A stretch of DNA of 61,103 bases from Methylobacterium sp. J-076 (GTDB taxonomy: Bacteria; Pseudomonadota; Alphaproteobacteria; Rhizobiales; Beijerinckiaceae), in contig NZ_JAKSXW010000069.1 of assembly GCF_022829405.1 (NCBI RefSeq), positions 1 through 61,103 on the forward strand, given 5' to 3'. A program made the position numbers and the translations under genes. Numbering within the stretch: the stretch's first letter is position 1; each line of letters opens with the position of its first letter. Below the pieces are notes generated by a model. It was not told the origin of the DNA, did no database searches, and was given only the letters and a program-made list of their open reading frames with translations. Shown here one piece after another: positions 34,400 to 43,804 of this stretch.

Positions 34400-35323
34400 T
34401 CAGCGGATGGTTCCATTGAGACCGTTCGGGAAAAAGCCAGTCGGTCGGGTGTTGGAATTGAGGTAGACGATATTGAGGACCTGCTGCGGCGTCCGCGCCG
34501 GGGTCACGCCGGTCGCGGGATCAGTGAGCACGATGTTGGCGGTGTTTGCGTCGCCGATGCCCTGGTCGAGGTTTGTGTTTGGGTTCAGGGTATTGCGGGC
34601 GTTGGTGATCGCCTGCGCCTCATTGTAGAAGCCGTTGACGTAGAGCTGTGTGCGGATCGCCCCCGCATGGTATCCCTCGACCGCCAGGATGCGGGCGGCG
34701 CCCGAGAGGTTGCGAGGATCCGAGATCAGCGGCCCGCCACCAAGATAGGCCGAGACGCCGACATCCTCGAAGATGTAGGCCGCCAGCAGGAAGTTCGCGT
34801 CGTTGCCGAAGGCGTCGAACGTGTCGTTCGGGCCAACGAGGCCGGCGGCGCGGGCCGCGAAGGTGAAGGCGAGGCTCAAGTCGATGGCCGGGCGGGACAC
34901 CCGGTTGCCACCCAACGCCGTGCGCAGCGTCCGCACGTGGGCGAGTTCGTCGTTGGCGAGTTCGACGGCGATCTTGCGGATGTTGGGATCCGCGAACGGG
35001 ACCTGACGGCCGCCGGAGACGGAGCCGGGCGTACCCGTCCCATCGACGTCGCTCGCCTCGAGGCCGACGCCGAAGGCGGCCCGCCGGTAGAACTCGGCCT
35101 CCAGATATTCGAGGTTCAGCGCGAAGTTGAAGATGTCGATGTCGGACACCGATTGCGCCTGGGCGGGGGCGACCTGCGAGGCCAGCGCGGAGACACCGAT
35201 GGCCCCCAGGCCCGCGGCCCGAAGGAAGGACCGCCGTCCTTGCTCCGCCTGCCGGCCTGCCTCATCGGGTTCCGCATGGACTGGAACTACGTTCTGCCCG
35301 GCGGCGGCCAAAGTACCTTCCAT
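34400..35323 (-). CDS. Tat-exported ferritin-like domain protein, copy 2
   Basis: A 307-residue paralogue of copy 1 with Tat motif GRRSFLRAAGLGAIGVSALA and cleavage near PAQAQS. Candidate di-iron ligands are intact: NLEYLEAEFY, ANDELAHVRTL, AYIFEDVGV and VEGYHAGAIR (Glu and ExxH pairs). Tail RPTGFFPNGLNGTIR. It lies 46 bases upstream of copy 1 on the same strand, so the two form an operon headed by a promoter at 35371-35399. Function is unknown; this family is linked to stress or desiccation in other organisms. Confidence 0.85.
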   Translation of the reverse strand: MEGTLAAAGQNVVPVHAEPDEAGRQAEQGRRSFLRAAGLGAIGVSALASQVAPAQAQSVSDIDIFNFALNLEYLEAEFYRRAAFGVGLEASDVDGTGTPGSVSGGRQVPFADPNIRKIAVELANDELAHVRTLRTALGGNRVSRPAIDLSLAFTFAARAAGLVGPNDTFDAFGNDANFLLAAYIFEDVGVSAYLGGGPLISDPRNLSGAARILAVEGYHAGAIRTQLYVNGFYNEAQAITNARNTLNPNTNLDQGIGDANTANIVLTDPATGVTPARTPQQVLNIVYLNSNTRPTGFFPNGLNGTIR

Positions 35324-35370
35324 CGCAGCGATCTCCCTGGGACGAACTATATTCGCTAACCATACTGTAG

Positions 35371-35399
35371 ATAAAAGAGTACACGGGCAACTTAGTCAA
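35371..35399 (-). promoter_or_regulatory. Candidate promoter of the ferritin-like gene pair
   Basis: TTGACT (35394-35399) and TTTTAT (35371-35376) are separated by 17 bases on the minus strand within an AT-rich leader. A GGGAG lies about 8 bases ahead of the ATG at 35323. The -10 is a moderate match. Confidence 0.45.
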
Positions 35400-35632
35400 T
35401 AAATGTCATATGTTTATTTCGCACGGAATCGCGGTCCATCCAAGGTTTATATGGATATGATACCCCTCGGCCAATGTTAGTCTGTCCCCTATTGTCGAGT
35501 GGGTGCGGCTAAACGACTTCAAGTCACCGGATACGTCGGGCCCGACCGGTGGCGGCGGGGCATGTCCGAAAGCGAGAAGGATCGCGCGGGGCGGGATGGC
35601 GGGTTGTTAAGGACTCTCGGGTGCTGTGGGGC
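35400..35632. other. Intergenic region between divergent genes
   Basis: Short region shared by the ferritin-like promoter and the upstream end of the membrane protein gene. An in-frame GTG at 35549 would add 28 residues to the latter, but they look non-coding. Confidence 0.35.
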
Positions 35633-36220
35633 ATGGCTCGCGTGCTCATGGCCCAAACCCTCGGATCGGCCCTTGTGCCGGCCTGCTTCCTGGTCTCGCA
35701 GGGCGCCCAGCGCTTGCTCCACGCTGTCCCGTCCTCCGCGACGGCGTGGTACCTGAACCTCGCAGTTTTCGCGCCCCTTCAGGAGGTCCGGGCGGTGCCC
35801 TCGCTGCTCGCCGCCTTCCTCGATCGCGCGGCGGCGACAGAGTTCGTCCTCGTCCTCCTGCTGATGGCGGCGGTCCAGCTCGTGCGCTTCCGCCTCGGCG
35901 TCGCCTTCCTCGCCCACCTCGCCTTCGGGGCGAGCCTCCTCGTCGCCCAGGCCTGGATGATGGATCACCATGGGGCGATCGCCCCGGGGCTGCTCCTGAC
36001 CCACGAGGCGAGCGGCACGGCCTTGGTGGCTCTCCTGCTGGCCACGACCGGTCTCGCCTGTGCGCTCGGCCATGCCACCTTTGTCCTGGCCATCGTGAGC
36101 CGCGAGGACGGTGCGCCGCAGGCCAGCGCGGAGCGAGGGAGCGCCCCGGCCGACCCGTCCGTGCTGTCCCCCCGCCACGCGCTGACGCGTGTAGAAGGCG
36201 CGCTACCCACATGCCCTTAG
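35633..36220 (+). CDS. Hypothetical multi-pass membrane protein
   Basis: A 195-residue protein with about four hydrophobic segments: LMAQTLGSALVPACFLV, FVLVLLLMAAVQLVRF, LGVAFLAHLAFGASLLVAQA and ALVALLLATTGLACALGHAT. A His-rich loop (WMMDHHGAI) lies between the third and fourth. The C-terminal 40 residues are polar. No family recognised. Start chosen at ATG 35633 because upstream residues are polar and atypical. It precedes the TadD-like lipoprotein gene on the same strand and may belong to the pilus region. Confidence 0.6.
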   Translation: MARVLMAQTLGSALVPACFLVSQGAQRLLHAVPSSATAWYLNLAVFAPLQEVRAVPSLLAAFLDRAAATEFVLVLLLMAAVQLVRFRLGVAFLAHLAFGASLLVAQAWMMDHHGAIAPGLLLTHEASGTALVALLLATTGLACALGHATFVLAIVSREDGAPQASAERGSAPADPSVLSPRHALTRVEGALPTCP

Positions 36221-36231
36221 ATGGGCCAAGC

Positions 36232-36259
36232 TTGACGCTTCGGCAGGCCCCCTTATGCT
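36232..36259 (+). promoter_or_regulatory. Candidate promoter of the TadD-like gene
   Basis: TTGACG (36232-36237) and TATGCT (36254-36259) with a 16-base spacer, in the gap between the membrane protein and the TadD-like lipoprotein. The leader would be about 190 bases, long enough for additional control. Confidence 0.4.
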
Positions 36260-36452
36260 GAAGAACCGATACGGTCGTCCGGCCTTTCAAAGTTTGGGTT
36301 CGGGCGGCGCCGTGACGGTGCGACGGGGCCAAGCGAAGAGGCCCATTCCAACGTATGGGGTTCGTGCCCTCCTCACGCCGCTTGTCCCGGATATCTTCGA
36401 TGTTGAAGGCTGCAGCGGAGCAGGGGCTGCCACCGAAGGCGAGGATTGGGCG

Positions 36453-36950
36453 TTGAGGCGTATCGCGTTCGTGGCTGCGAGCTGCCTGACGTTCGCGGGC
36501 GCGGGGTGCCAGAGCCTGTCGGGCGATCCCGTCCCCTCGGCGGATCCCCCGACCTTCGAGACAGGCATCCTGAGTTCGAACGAGGCCAACCGCCTGGGGC
36601 GGGCGGACCTCGCGGCCGGGAATTACGGGAATGCCGAGCGCCATTTTCGCACCGCCGTCGAGAAGGACCGCAACGACGTCCCCTCCTGGATCGGCCTCGC
36701 CGCCGCCTACGACAACCTCGGCCGGTTCGACCTGGCTGACCGGGCCTATCGCGAGGCCGTGGCGCTCCAGGGTGAGACCTTCGAGATCATCAACAACCGC
36801 GGCTATTCGTATCTCCTGCGCGGGGACAGGAAGCGGGCCCTGATCGAGTTCAAGCGGGCGCTGGCCCTCGACCCGACCAACGAGGTGGCCCGCAACAACC
36901 TGCGGCTGCTGCAATCGGGCGAGCGGCCGAACCGCGACGTGCCGATCTGA
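36453..36950 (+). CDS. tadD: TPR lipoprotein, TadD-like
   Basis: A 165-residue protein with a lipoprotein signal (FVAASCLTFAGAGC, Cys at 19) followed by tetratricopeptide repeats (LGRADLAAGNYGNAERHFRT, DVPSWIGLAAAYDNLGRFDL, FEIINNRGYSYLLRGDRKRA, ALIEFKRALALDPTN). TTG 36453 is taken as start: it places the lipobox correctly and has GAGG upstream; the longer frame from 36255 has an unlikely N-terminus. TadD proteins act as pilotins for the Tad secretin CpaC. Confidence 0.78.
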   Translation: MRRIAFVAASCLTFAGAGCQSLSGDPVPSADPPTFETGILSSNEANRLGRADLAAGNYGNAERHFRTAVEKDRNDVPSWIGLAAAYDNLGRFDLADRAYREAVALQGETFEIINNRGYSYLLRGDRKRALIEFKRALALDPTNEVARNNLRLLQSGERPNRDVPI

Positions 36951-36991
36951 CCGGGCGAGCGCCCCAGGCGATCCTGCTTCCGGCCCTCGTT

Positions 36992-37348
36992 ATGCTCGCA
37001 ATGGGCAGCGCCGGGGGAGGGGCCGCCCCGTCGTCGGGGATGCTGTCCCTGCGACGGTTCGAGTTGCTCGACCAGTTGTCGGGCACCTCGGAGTCGAGCG
37101 AGATTAACGCCTATCTCGCGGCGGTCGCCGATACGCTCGATGTCACCAACACGGTCCTGGCCAGTGCCGGGAAGCTGAAGCTATTCTGCGGCAATCCCCC
37201 CCTCGACGTCCCGTTGATGCGGGGTCTTTTGCGGGAGCGGATCGCCTTCCTAGCGAAGCTCGGGCAGGACACGGAGGCCATCAAGGCCCGCAGCGGCATC
37301 GTGATCGTGATCCTCCAGGCGCTGCGGGAGAAGTACGCCTGCCGCTGA
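36992..37348 (+). CDS. Hypothetical small exported protein
   Basis: A 118-residue protein with weakly hydrophobic N-terminus (MLAMGSAGGGAAPSSGM) and a helical body: INAYLAAVADTLDVTNTVLA, LKLFCGNPPLDVPLMRGLLR, IVIVILQALREKYACR. Two Cys, one central (FCGN) and one near the C-terminus, recall Rap1a/Tai-type periplasmic proteins, but the match is weak. The hydrophobic stretch extends further upstream in frame without a start codon, so the N-terminus is uncertain. It follows tadD by about 40 bases. Confidence 0.5.
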   Translation: MLAMGSAGGGAAPSSGMLSLRRFELLDQLSGTSESSEINAYLAAVADTLDVTNTVLASAGKLKLFCGNPPLDVPLMRGLLRERIAFLAKLGQDTEAIKARSGIVIVILQALREKYACR

Positions 37349-37363
37349 CCGGCCAGGGGCGTC

Positions 37364-38272
37364 TCAGATCCGCCCGTATAGCTCCATGAGGAAGGCGCGA
37401 ACTATCTCGGTCCGCCGGGCAGGTGAGGCGCCCGCCTCTGCGGCGAGGTCGGCCAGCAGCCGCGCGTAATCGTTGATGCGCCCGTGCGCGAGGACATGGG
37501 AGTTGGCGTTGACCACGAAGAGGTCCGTGCCCGGCACGTCGATCAGGCGGAGCATGTGGAGGTAGTCCCCCCACCAGTGCATGTGCGCCGGATTGTCGAG
37601 TTCTCCGGCCGCAATCACCACCGCGCGCGAGGCATCGGGATCGCGATGGCCGGCGAGGTGGGCCCGCAGGTCGATCAATCCCTCCGGAGCCGACAGGGCG
37701 CGGATGCCCACGAAGGAGATCCGGCCCTTGGCGTCCGCATCGGAGAAGGTCTGCGGGGCGCAGGCCACCACGGTGGCGCCGGGCATCCGCGCGGCGGCCG
37801 CCAGCGCCGCGTAAGCCCCCGACGACTGTCCGAAGAGAAGCGCCCGCGCACCGCCCGTCTCCGGGACCACGACCCGTCGGCACAATGCGTCAAGATCCGG
37901 GAGGAGGGGGGAGCCCTGGTACCAGTAGCTGATCGGATCCTGGATATAGACCACCGGGCAGTGCAGATTCCGCGCGGCGGCCACCATGAAGAAGCACTCC
38001 AGGTTGCCGGCGAAGATCGTGGCGACGCACTCGTGCTCGCCGGGCGGCCGGAAGACGGCGCAGCCCACCGTGTCCGACCGGGCGTTGAGGTCCGCGATCA
38101 GCGCCCGGAGTTCCTCGGGCGACAGGTCGCCCAGGCAGGTGTCGAACCGCGCGATGGTGAAGGGCCGGTCGGCCGGCGGGACCTCCGCCGGACCGGGCTT
38201 GGGACAGGGGACCCGTCGCCTTCGGCCGAGGCGCCGCAGGAGGCTCAAGGGCGACGGATACCGCCCGGTCAC
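37364..38272 (-). CDS. Alpha/beta-hydrolase-like protein next to the glycosyltransferase
   Basis: A 302-residue protein with an alpha/beta-hydrolase-like core: ECFFMVAAARNLHCPVVYIQ, ALLFGQSSGAYAALAAAARM (nucleophile elbow GQSSG), ARAVVIAAGELDNPAHMHWW and FVVNANSHVLAHGRINDYAR (late His). Start GTG 38272 overlaps the stop of the giant glycosyltransferase (GTGA), so the two are translationally coupled. A role in releasing or modifying a glycan is a guess. Confidence 0.65.
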   Translation of the reverse strand: MTGRYPSPLSLLRRLGRRRRVPCPKPGPAEVPPADRPFTIARFDTCLGDLSPEELRALIADLNARSDTVGCAVFRPPGEHECVATIFAGNLECFFMVAAARNLHCPVVYIQDPISYWYQGSPLLPDLDALCRRVVVPETGGARALLFGQSSGAYAALAAAARMPGATVVACAPQTFSDADAKGRISFVGIRALSAPEGLIDLRAHLAGHRDPDASRAVVIAAGELDNPAHMHWWGDYLHMLRLIDVPGTDLFVVNANSHVLAHGRINDYARLLADLAAEAGASPARRTEIVRAFLMELYGRI

Positions 38273-41200
38273 AGCCAGGGCCCACGGCGGTCGGCGGCGA
38301 CATCCTCCTCCAGGGCATCCACGAGCTTGGAGAGCGGAACGTCCCACGGTTCGAGGCGGGCGATCCGGTTCTCGGCCGTTTCGTCCCATCGCGAGAGGGC
38401 CTCCCCCACGAGGGCGCAGAGCTTCGGCAAGGCATTCGAGGTGGGAATGCCGAATTCCCGGTGGGCGGGAATGTCCGAGGCGATGACGGGCAGCCCCATG
38501 GCGAGTGCCTGACCGATGCCGAGGTTGTATCCCTCCCACTGGGACAGGCTCGCATAGAGATCGCTGGCGGCATAGAGTTCCGCCATCTCCCCGTCCGTGA
38601 CGTTCGGGAAGACCGTCAGCCCGGCCTTGCGCAGGTACTCGACATCCTCCTCGTCGCCCCGGCCCACGAGGACGAAGGCGCCCCGCTCCGCGAGATCAGG
38701 GACGAGGTAGCGGGACTCCGCCGCGAGGCTCGCGTACAGGTCGACACCCTTGTAGCGCCTCTCGCTCTCGTGGAAGCGGCAGACGTTGAGGATGACGAAA
38801 CGTCCCTCGAAGCCGAATTTCCGGCGCAGGGCTTGTCGCCTTGCCGCCCAGTCCGGCGTCCATGTGGACAGGTGGGTGTTGCCGTTGCGCAGAACCTGGG
38901 CGTCGGTCCGGTACTGCTCCTGGTGGATCGTCTCGGAGATGGCGAAGACCCGTTGCGCCAGGGGGGCGCAGAACCGCTTCTCCCAGTCCAGCAGCTCGCG
39001 AGCCTCCCAATCCTCGAACAGGCGAGGGGGCGGCTCGCCGTGATCGTAGATGTAGAAGAGGGGACGGCTCCCGAGATACCGGGCAAGGGAGAAGAACGGG
39101 GGCGTATGCGCGATGACGCAATCGTAGCCCTCGGCGACCGCGAAGGCCGCCGCCTGCACCTCGGTGACGAGCCTGACCCAGCGGCAACCGGGATAGTCCC
39201 GGTCCCGATCGCCCACCACGCCCCCGACGGCCACGTCCCAGCCGCGCTTCAGGAAATGCTCCGCCTGCAGGCCGATGACGCTGGCGACGCCGTGGCCGAG
39301 GCCGTGAACGGAGGACAGGATCAGGACCCGCCTCTGGGGCGAGCGGCGCCACGGCTGCATGTACCGGGGGGACACCCCGAGATCGCCGATCCGTTGTAGC
39401 GACAGGTTGGGACTATAGGACGGATCGTCGCGAAAGATCGGCGCGTGCCGCATGCGCACGTAGATGGCTTCCCGCCGATTCAGGGCCTGCTTCTGCCGGG
39501 AATCATCGTAGCCGCGTGATCTCGACTCGTGATGGTAGAGTAGCGGCTGGGCGATGTAGACGTTGCGGTAGCCCGCCTCGTGCAGCCGCATGCACAGGGC
39601 CGCGTCGTTGAAGGCCACGGCGAGAATCGGATCGAACCCCCCGACGGCCTCGAACGCCCTGCGGTTGACCGCGAGACAGGCGCCGGTGACGGCGGTCATC
39701 TCGCGGGTGGCGTCGAAGGGCTCGCACTCGTCGCGTTCGAACCCGACGAAGCGGTGGGCGCCCACACCGAGCAAGCCCAGCACGACACCGGCATGCTGAA
39801 CCGTGTCGTCGGGATAGAGAAGCTTCGCACCGATCGCCCCAGCATCGGGCGCAACGGCATGCGCGACCAGCACGGTCAGCCAATCGGGGTCGATGACCGT
39901 GATGTCGTTGTTGAGGAAGACGAGGATCTCACCGTCGGATGCGGCCGCTCCATCATTGCAGATCTTCGAGAAATTAAACGGCCCCGGCGAGGGAACCACC
40001 TGGCAGGACGGGTGGTCGGCGAGGGAGGCGAGATAGCTGACGGCGTCGTCGTCCTGGGAGTCGTTATCGATCACGACGATGCGGAAGCGATCGTGGGGAT
40101 AGCCGGTCTTCGCAAGGACGCTGGAGACGCAATCTTCAAGCAGTTCCCGCCGGTCCCGCGTGGGAATGAGAATCGAGACGCGCGGGGGATCTGCGAGCTG
40201 TGGGGCGGGGATAGGCTTTAGGTTCGCCGGGATGACCTCATAGATCTTCCTCAGATCGTCCGCGTCCGGCGGCATGTCGTCCGGCAGGGCATAGAGAAGG
40301 AGGGGAAGACGCTCCACGCTCCGGCGGTCGTTCTTCAGCAGCAGCGCCGCGAAGGCCGAGTCGGGATCGGCTTCGGCGGCCGCCGCCAGCGCCGACTGCA
40401 CCCATCCTCGCGTTTTGGCGGAAAGGCGCACGGCCACTACCGGTCCCGCATAGGGCATCTGTGCCATGAATGTCGGAGACATCTCCGGCTTGAAGACCGG
40501 ACGGCATCGCTCGCCATCCCCGGTCTCGTGATCATGGTCGCAGTAGGCCGCGTCGGCGGGGCCACGGGACAGGGCGGCCGCGAAGCAATAGGCAGCATGA
40601 CGCCTCAACCGTGCGTCTCCGGCCGACAGGATGACCACCGCCCCATCCGGTAAAGCCACGAGGGCGCGCTCGGCGCCCGCGAGATCTGCCCCGTCACGGA
40701 CGACGCTGAGGGCCGGTCGAGCGCCGATCTGGTCGGCCACGGCCGCGCGGATCCGCTCCGCCTCCGTCTCCCGTCGAACGATGTGGACCCAATGGGTCGC
40801 CGGCATCGGATGCGTTTCGGCATCGGCCTCAATCCGCCCGATGTCCTGTTCGGTCAGCGCGGCGAAGCGGTCGATCCATCGCGCATAGGGAGGAGCCCCC
40901 ACGGGCACGATCCCGGCGGCGCGGCCGAAGCGGAGGTAATGCTCCAGGGGCGAGATCGACCCGTCGTTCGGGAAGGCGGGATTTTGCTCCACATAGTACG
41001 CACTGTCGAAATTCGGTCCGGGATCCCGCCCCTCCTTGGCGCCGGCCCGGACGAGGTGGTCGAAGGGGTCCGCGCCGAATTTGCGGACGTCGGGATTGCG
41101 CTTGAGATACCATTCGGCATCGAAGAGTCCGCTCTCCTCCAAGAGCGAGGCGAGCAGCCCTGTCCGGCGCATGTGGCTGCGCGTGGTCGGCAGCTTCAGC

Positions 41201-41784
41201 TCCTGGCCGAACCGCAGGTAATGCTCGAACGGAGACATCTCCGTCTTCAGAACGGACGGGTTCTCCTCGGCATAGAAATCCGAGTCGAAATCTGGTCCGG
41301 GGTCGCGCCCTTCCTGCAGTCCGGAGTCGAGGAAGTGCTCCAGGGGAGCCTGTCCGAACCGCCTGACGTCCGCATAGCGCGCCAGGTACCACTCGCCGTC
41401 GAAAAAGTCGCTCTGTTCCACGAGATCGCGGAGTTCGGTGTCTTCCACCGGTTCCGGCCGCGTGGGTTCGATACCGGCGTCGCGCCCGTAGCGCAGGTAA
41501 TGCTCGAACGCGGACAACCCCGTCTCGGCGAAGGACGGGTTCTGCTCGGCGTAGTAGGCCGACTCGAACCCCGGTCCCGGATCGCGGCCTTCTATTGCGC
41601 CATGCTCGGCAAAATGATCGAGTGGATCGCGGCCGATCCGCTTGAGGTCCGGGCTTCGTGCCAGGTACCAATTCCGATCGAAGAGGCCGCTTTCAGCGAA
41701 GAGGGCCCGCCGTTTCCGCCACGCATCGCGCTTCTCGTGAGCGGAAGCCCCCCCCTTCCGAAGACGCCCGAGAAACCGCCGCAT
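38269..41784 (-). CDS. Giant GT2-GT4 fusion glycosyltransferase with N-terminal repeats
   Basis: 1171 residues. Residues about 34-290 hold three ~80-residue repeats (consensus like SGLFDxxWYLxRxPDVRxFG, DPLxHFxxxGxxEGRDPGP, then YYAEQNP and EHYLRFG). A GT2 domain at about 530-755 shows VSILIPTRDRRELLEDCVSS, VVIDNDSQDD and FLNNDITVIDPDW (DxD-type). A GT4-like domain from about 820 to the end includes FHESERRYKGVDLYASLA and YASLSQWEGYNLGIGQALAM (the EGxN-type motif). It probably assembles a surface polysaccharide. It is divergent from the cpaC operon. Confidence 0.88.
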   Translation of the reverse strand: MRRFLGRLRKGGASAHEKRDAWRKRRALFAESGLFDRNWYLARSPDLKRIGRDPLDHFAEHGAIEGRDPGPGFESAYYAEQNPSFAETGLSAFEHYLRYGRDAGIEPTRPEPVEDTELRDLVEQSDFFDGEWYLARYADVRRFGQAPLEHFLDSGLQEGRDPGPDFDSDFYAEENPSVLKTEMSPFEHYLRFGQELKLPTTRSHMRRTGLLASLLEESGLFDAEWYLKRNPDVRKFGADPFDHLVRAGAKEGRDPGPNFDSAYYVEQNPAFPNDGSISPLEHYLRFGRAAGIVPVGAPPYARWIDRFAALTEQDIGRIEADAETHPMPATHWVHIVRRETEAERIRAAVADQIGARPALSVVRDGADLAGAERALVALPDGAVVILSAGDARLRRHAAYCFAAALSRGPADAAYCDHDHETGDGERCRPVFKPEMSPTFMAQMPYAGPVVAVRLSAKTRGWVQSALAAAAEADPDSAFAALLLKNDRRSVERLPLLLYALPDDMPPDADDLRKIYEVIPANLKPIPAPQLADPPRVSILIPTRDRRELLEDCVSSVLAKTGYPHDRFRIVVIDNDSQDDDAVSYLASLADHPSCQVVPSPGPFNFSKICNDGAAASDGEILVFLNNDITVIDPDWLTVLVAHAVAPDAGAIGAKLLYPDDTVQHAGVVLGLLGVGAHRFVGFERDECEPFDATREMTAVTGACLAVNRRAFEAVGGFDPILAVAFNDAALCMRLHEAGYRNVYIAQPLLYHHESRSRGYDDSRQKQALNRREAIYVRMRHAPIFRDDPSYSPNLSLQRIGDLGVSPRYMQPWRRSPQRRVLILSSVHGLGHGVASVIGLQAEHFLKRGWDVAVGGVVGDRDRDYPGCRWVRLVTEVQAAAFAVAEGYDCVIAHTPPFFSLARYLGSRPLFYIYDHGEPPPRLFEDWEARELLDWEKRFCAPLAQRVFAISETIHQEQYRTDAQVLRNGNTHLSTWTPDWAARRQALRRKFGFEGRFVILNVCRFHESERRYKGVDLYASLAAESRYLVPDLAERGAFVLVGRGDEEDVEYLRKAGLTVFPNVTDGEMAELYAASDLYASLSQWEGYNLGIGQALAMGLPVIASDIPAHREFGIPTSNALPKLCALVGEALSRWDETAENRIARLEPWDVPLSKLVDALEEDVAADRRGPWL

Positions 41785-42274
41785 ACATGGAGCCTTTCAC
41801 CCTCTGATCGCGCGGTCGCCGTACTCCCTACCGGCGCGATATTCCTGTCAATGGAGCAAGCGTAGTATTATTGATGCGATTATATCTGCATTGCTTTTCG
41901 GACGCTCAATAATCCGCAGTCGTCGGCTGAGCGTTGCCTTCCCCCTGGCGGGTGTATCATCCATCATGGTTGGCGGCGGCATTACTATATGCGCCGGTGG
42001 CCAACGTCTAGTTGCAGTCCGGGCAACTTCTGCGACGAGGGAAAGGTCCTCCAGCGGCGGCGGACGCGTCCGGTATCCTCAAGGCTACGCCTGCGTTCGG
42101 CGGTCGATGGCCGGGCCCCGGGCGTCCCCGCCAGCCTGATGAGGCCGGCCGGGGAGACGTCCTGTCACCCCGCGGCCCTGTTGCGTTTGGGTATCAAACC
42201 CACGGTTGCATGGTCACGAGCCGCTTTCAGCCCTTCTCGGGCGGGCCGTCAGAGGTTAATGATCGGTTGATTTT
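41785..42274. other. Divergent promoter region between the glycosyltransferase and cpaC
   Basis: About 490 bases. The part next to the glycosyltransferase (41830-41990) is AT-rich. Open frames here lack start signals and protein-like composition. It likely contains both promoters, but I cannot place convincing -35/-10 pairs. Confidence 0.4.
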
Positions 42275-43804
42275 GTGACACGTGGCGTGATTGATTTGCA
42301 TACCGCGAACGCCGCTTTCAGCCCTGTTGTCATCAACGTCCTGTGTCGACTGTTGATTCTCGTCGCGATCCTGTCGCCGGCCGGGGCCTTCGCCGCCACC
42401 CGGGTCGTCAGCGGGTCCAGGGAGGCATCGGTCAGCTACCTTAAGCTCACCGTTAACAAATCTAAAACCCTCAAGCTCTCGAGCGCCTTCGCGGACGTGC
42501 TTGTCGGCTCGTCCGAGATTGCCGATGTCGTGCCCATCAGCGACCGGACCATCTACCTGCTCGGCAAGCGGGTCGGGACCACCAACGTCTCGCTGATCGA
42601 CGCGGACAAGCGCCTCGTCGGATTGATCGATGTCGAGGTGCGGCCCGATGTGGAGGCCTTCGAGTCGCAGGTCCGGCAAAGCACCGGGGAGACCGGCTTG
42701 ACGATGCGCAGCCAGGGCGACCGCCTCGTCCTTAGCGGAGTGGCCAACGACGCGCCGACCGTGGACCGGGCGATGCAGGCCGCCCCGCCCGGGACCGTGA
42801 ACCTCACTCGGGTGAAGTCGCCGCAGCAGGTCATGCTCAAGGTCCGCTTCGTCGAGGTGAGCCGGACGGCGGGCCGCGAGCTCGGGACGCGCTTCGAGTT
42901 CGGCGGGCCCAGGACCCTGACCACGGTCGGGTCCTACGGGGGGGCGGGTCCCGCCACCAGCATTCAGAATCCGGGGACGGGCGTGCTGGCCGGCGCCCTC
43001 GGCACCGCCGTCAGCGGGGCGACCCTCGGCACGAGCGGGCTGCCCTTCGCCAACATCATCCAGCGCTTCGGCGGTACCACCACCCAGCTCGACGTCATCA
43101 TCAGCGCGTTGGAGACGCGGGGCGTCCTCCGGCGTCTCGCCGAGCCGAACCTGATCGCCATTTCCGGCGAGCGCGCGGAGTTCCTCGCAGGCGGCGAGTA
43201 CCCGATCCCGGTCGCCAACCAAACCTTCAATGGCTCACCTCAGGTCACGGTGTCGTACAAGGAGTTCGGCGTGAAGCTAGCCTTCACCCCCACTGTCCTG
43301 CGTAACGGCACAATCAACCTGCAGCTGGAGCCGGAGGTCAGCCAGATCGATCCGACCTTGTCGGTGGCGGTCGGCGGCGGGGTCTCCGTCCCCGGCCTCA
43401 GCAAGCGTCGGGCGCGGACCAATGTCGAGTTGCGGGACGGCCAGAGCTTCGCCATCGCCGGGCTGCTTCAGACCCAGTCCAGCCGCACCGTCGATCAGCT
43501 TCCCTGGCTCGGCTCCCTTCCGGTGCTCGGCGCCCTATTCCGCAGCCCGGCCTTCCAAGACAACGAGACCGAACTGGTGGTCATCGTCACCCCGTCCCTG
43601 GTCAATCCGGCCAAGCCCGGCCAAGTGCTGGCCTCTCCCCTCGACACGACGCTTCCGGCCAACGATGTCGATCTCTTCGTCAACGGAAAGACCGAGATCG
43701 CCCGCGATACCCGAACCTTCGTGACCTCGACGGGCGGTGCCATCGGCCCCCACGGCCATATCGTCCCGCCCCCGCCGGGCGAGGCCGCCATCGTCGTGCG
43801 GTGA
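42275..43804 (+). CDS. cpaC: Tad pilus secretin CpaC/RcpA
   Basis: A 509-residue secretin. Signal peptide around residues 20-40 (LILVAILSPAGAFAA), BON/N0-like domain (LTVNKSKTLKLSSAFADVLV, VLVGSSEIADVVPISDRTIY, LLGKRVGTTNVSLID) and secretin domain at about 290-450 (AEPNLIAISGERAEFLAGGE, YPIPV, SKRRARTNVELRDGQSFAIA, GLL). GTG start at 42275. It forms the outer-membrane pore of the Flp pilus. It is first in its operon, ahead of cpaA and flp, whereas usual loci have flp-cpaA-cpaB-cpaC. Confidence 0.92.
   Translation: MTRGVIDLHTANAAFSPVVINVLCRLLILVAILSPAGAFAATRVVSGSREASVSYLKLTVNKSKTLKLSSAFADVLVGSSEIADVVPISDRTIYLLGKRVGTTNVSLIDADKRLVGLIDVEVRPDVEAFESQVRQSTGETGLTMRSQGDRLVLSGVANDAPTVDRAMQAAPPGTVNLTRVKSPQQVMLKVRFVEVSRTAGRELGTRFEFGGPRTLTTVGSYGGAGPATSIQNPGTGVLAGALGTAVSGATLGTSGLPFANIIQRFGGTTTQLDVIISALETRGVLRRLAEPNLIAISGERAEFLAGGEYPIPVANQTFNGSPQVTVSYKEFGVKLAFTPTVLRNGTINLQLEPEVSQIDPTLSVAVGGGVSVPGLSKRRARTNVELRDGQSFAIAGLLQTQSSRTVDQLPWLGSLPVLGALFRSPAFQDNETELVVIVTPSLVNPAKPGQVLASPLDTTLPANDVDLFVNGKTEIARDTRTFVTSTGGAIGPHGHIVPPPPGEAAIVVR

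Noticed and set aside
41891..42139. Small gene between the glycosyltransferase and cpaC
   Set aside because: No ribosome binding site, no conserved content, and the frame overlaps other equally plausible random frames.
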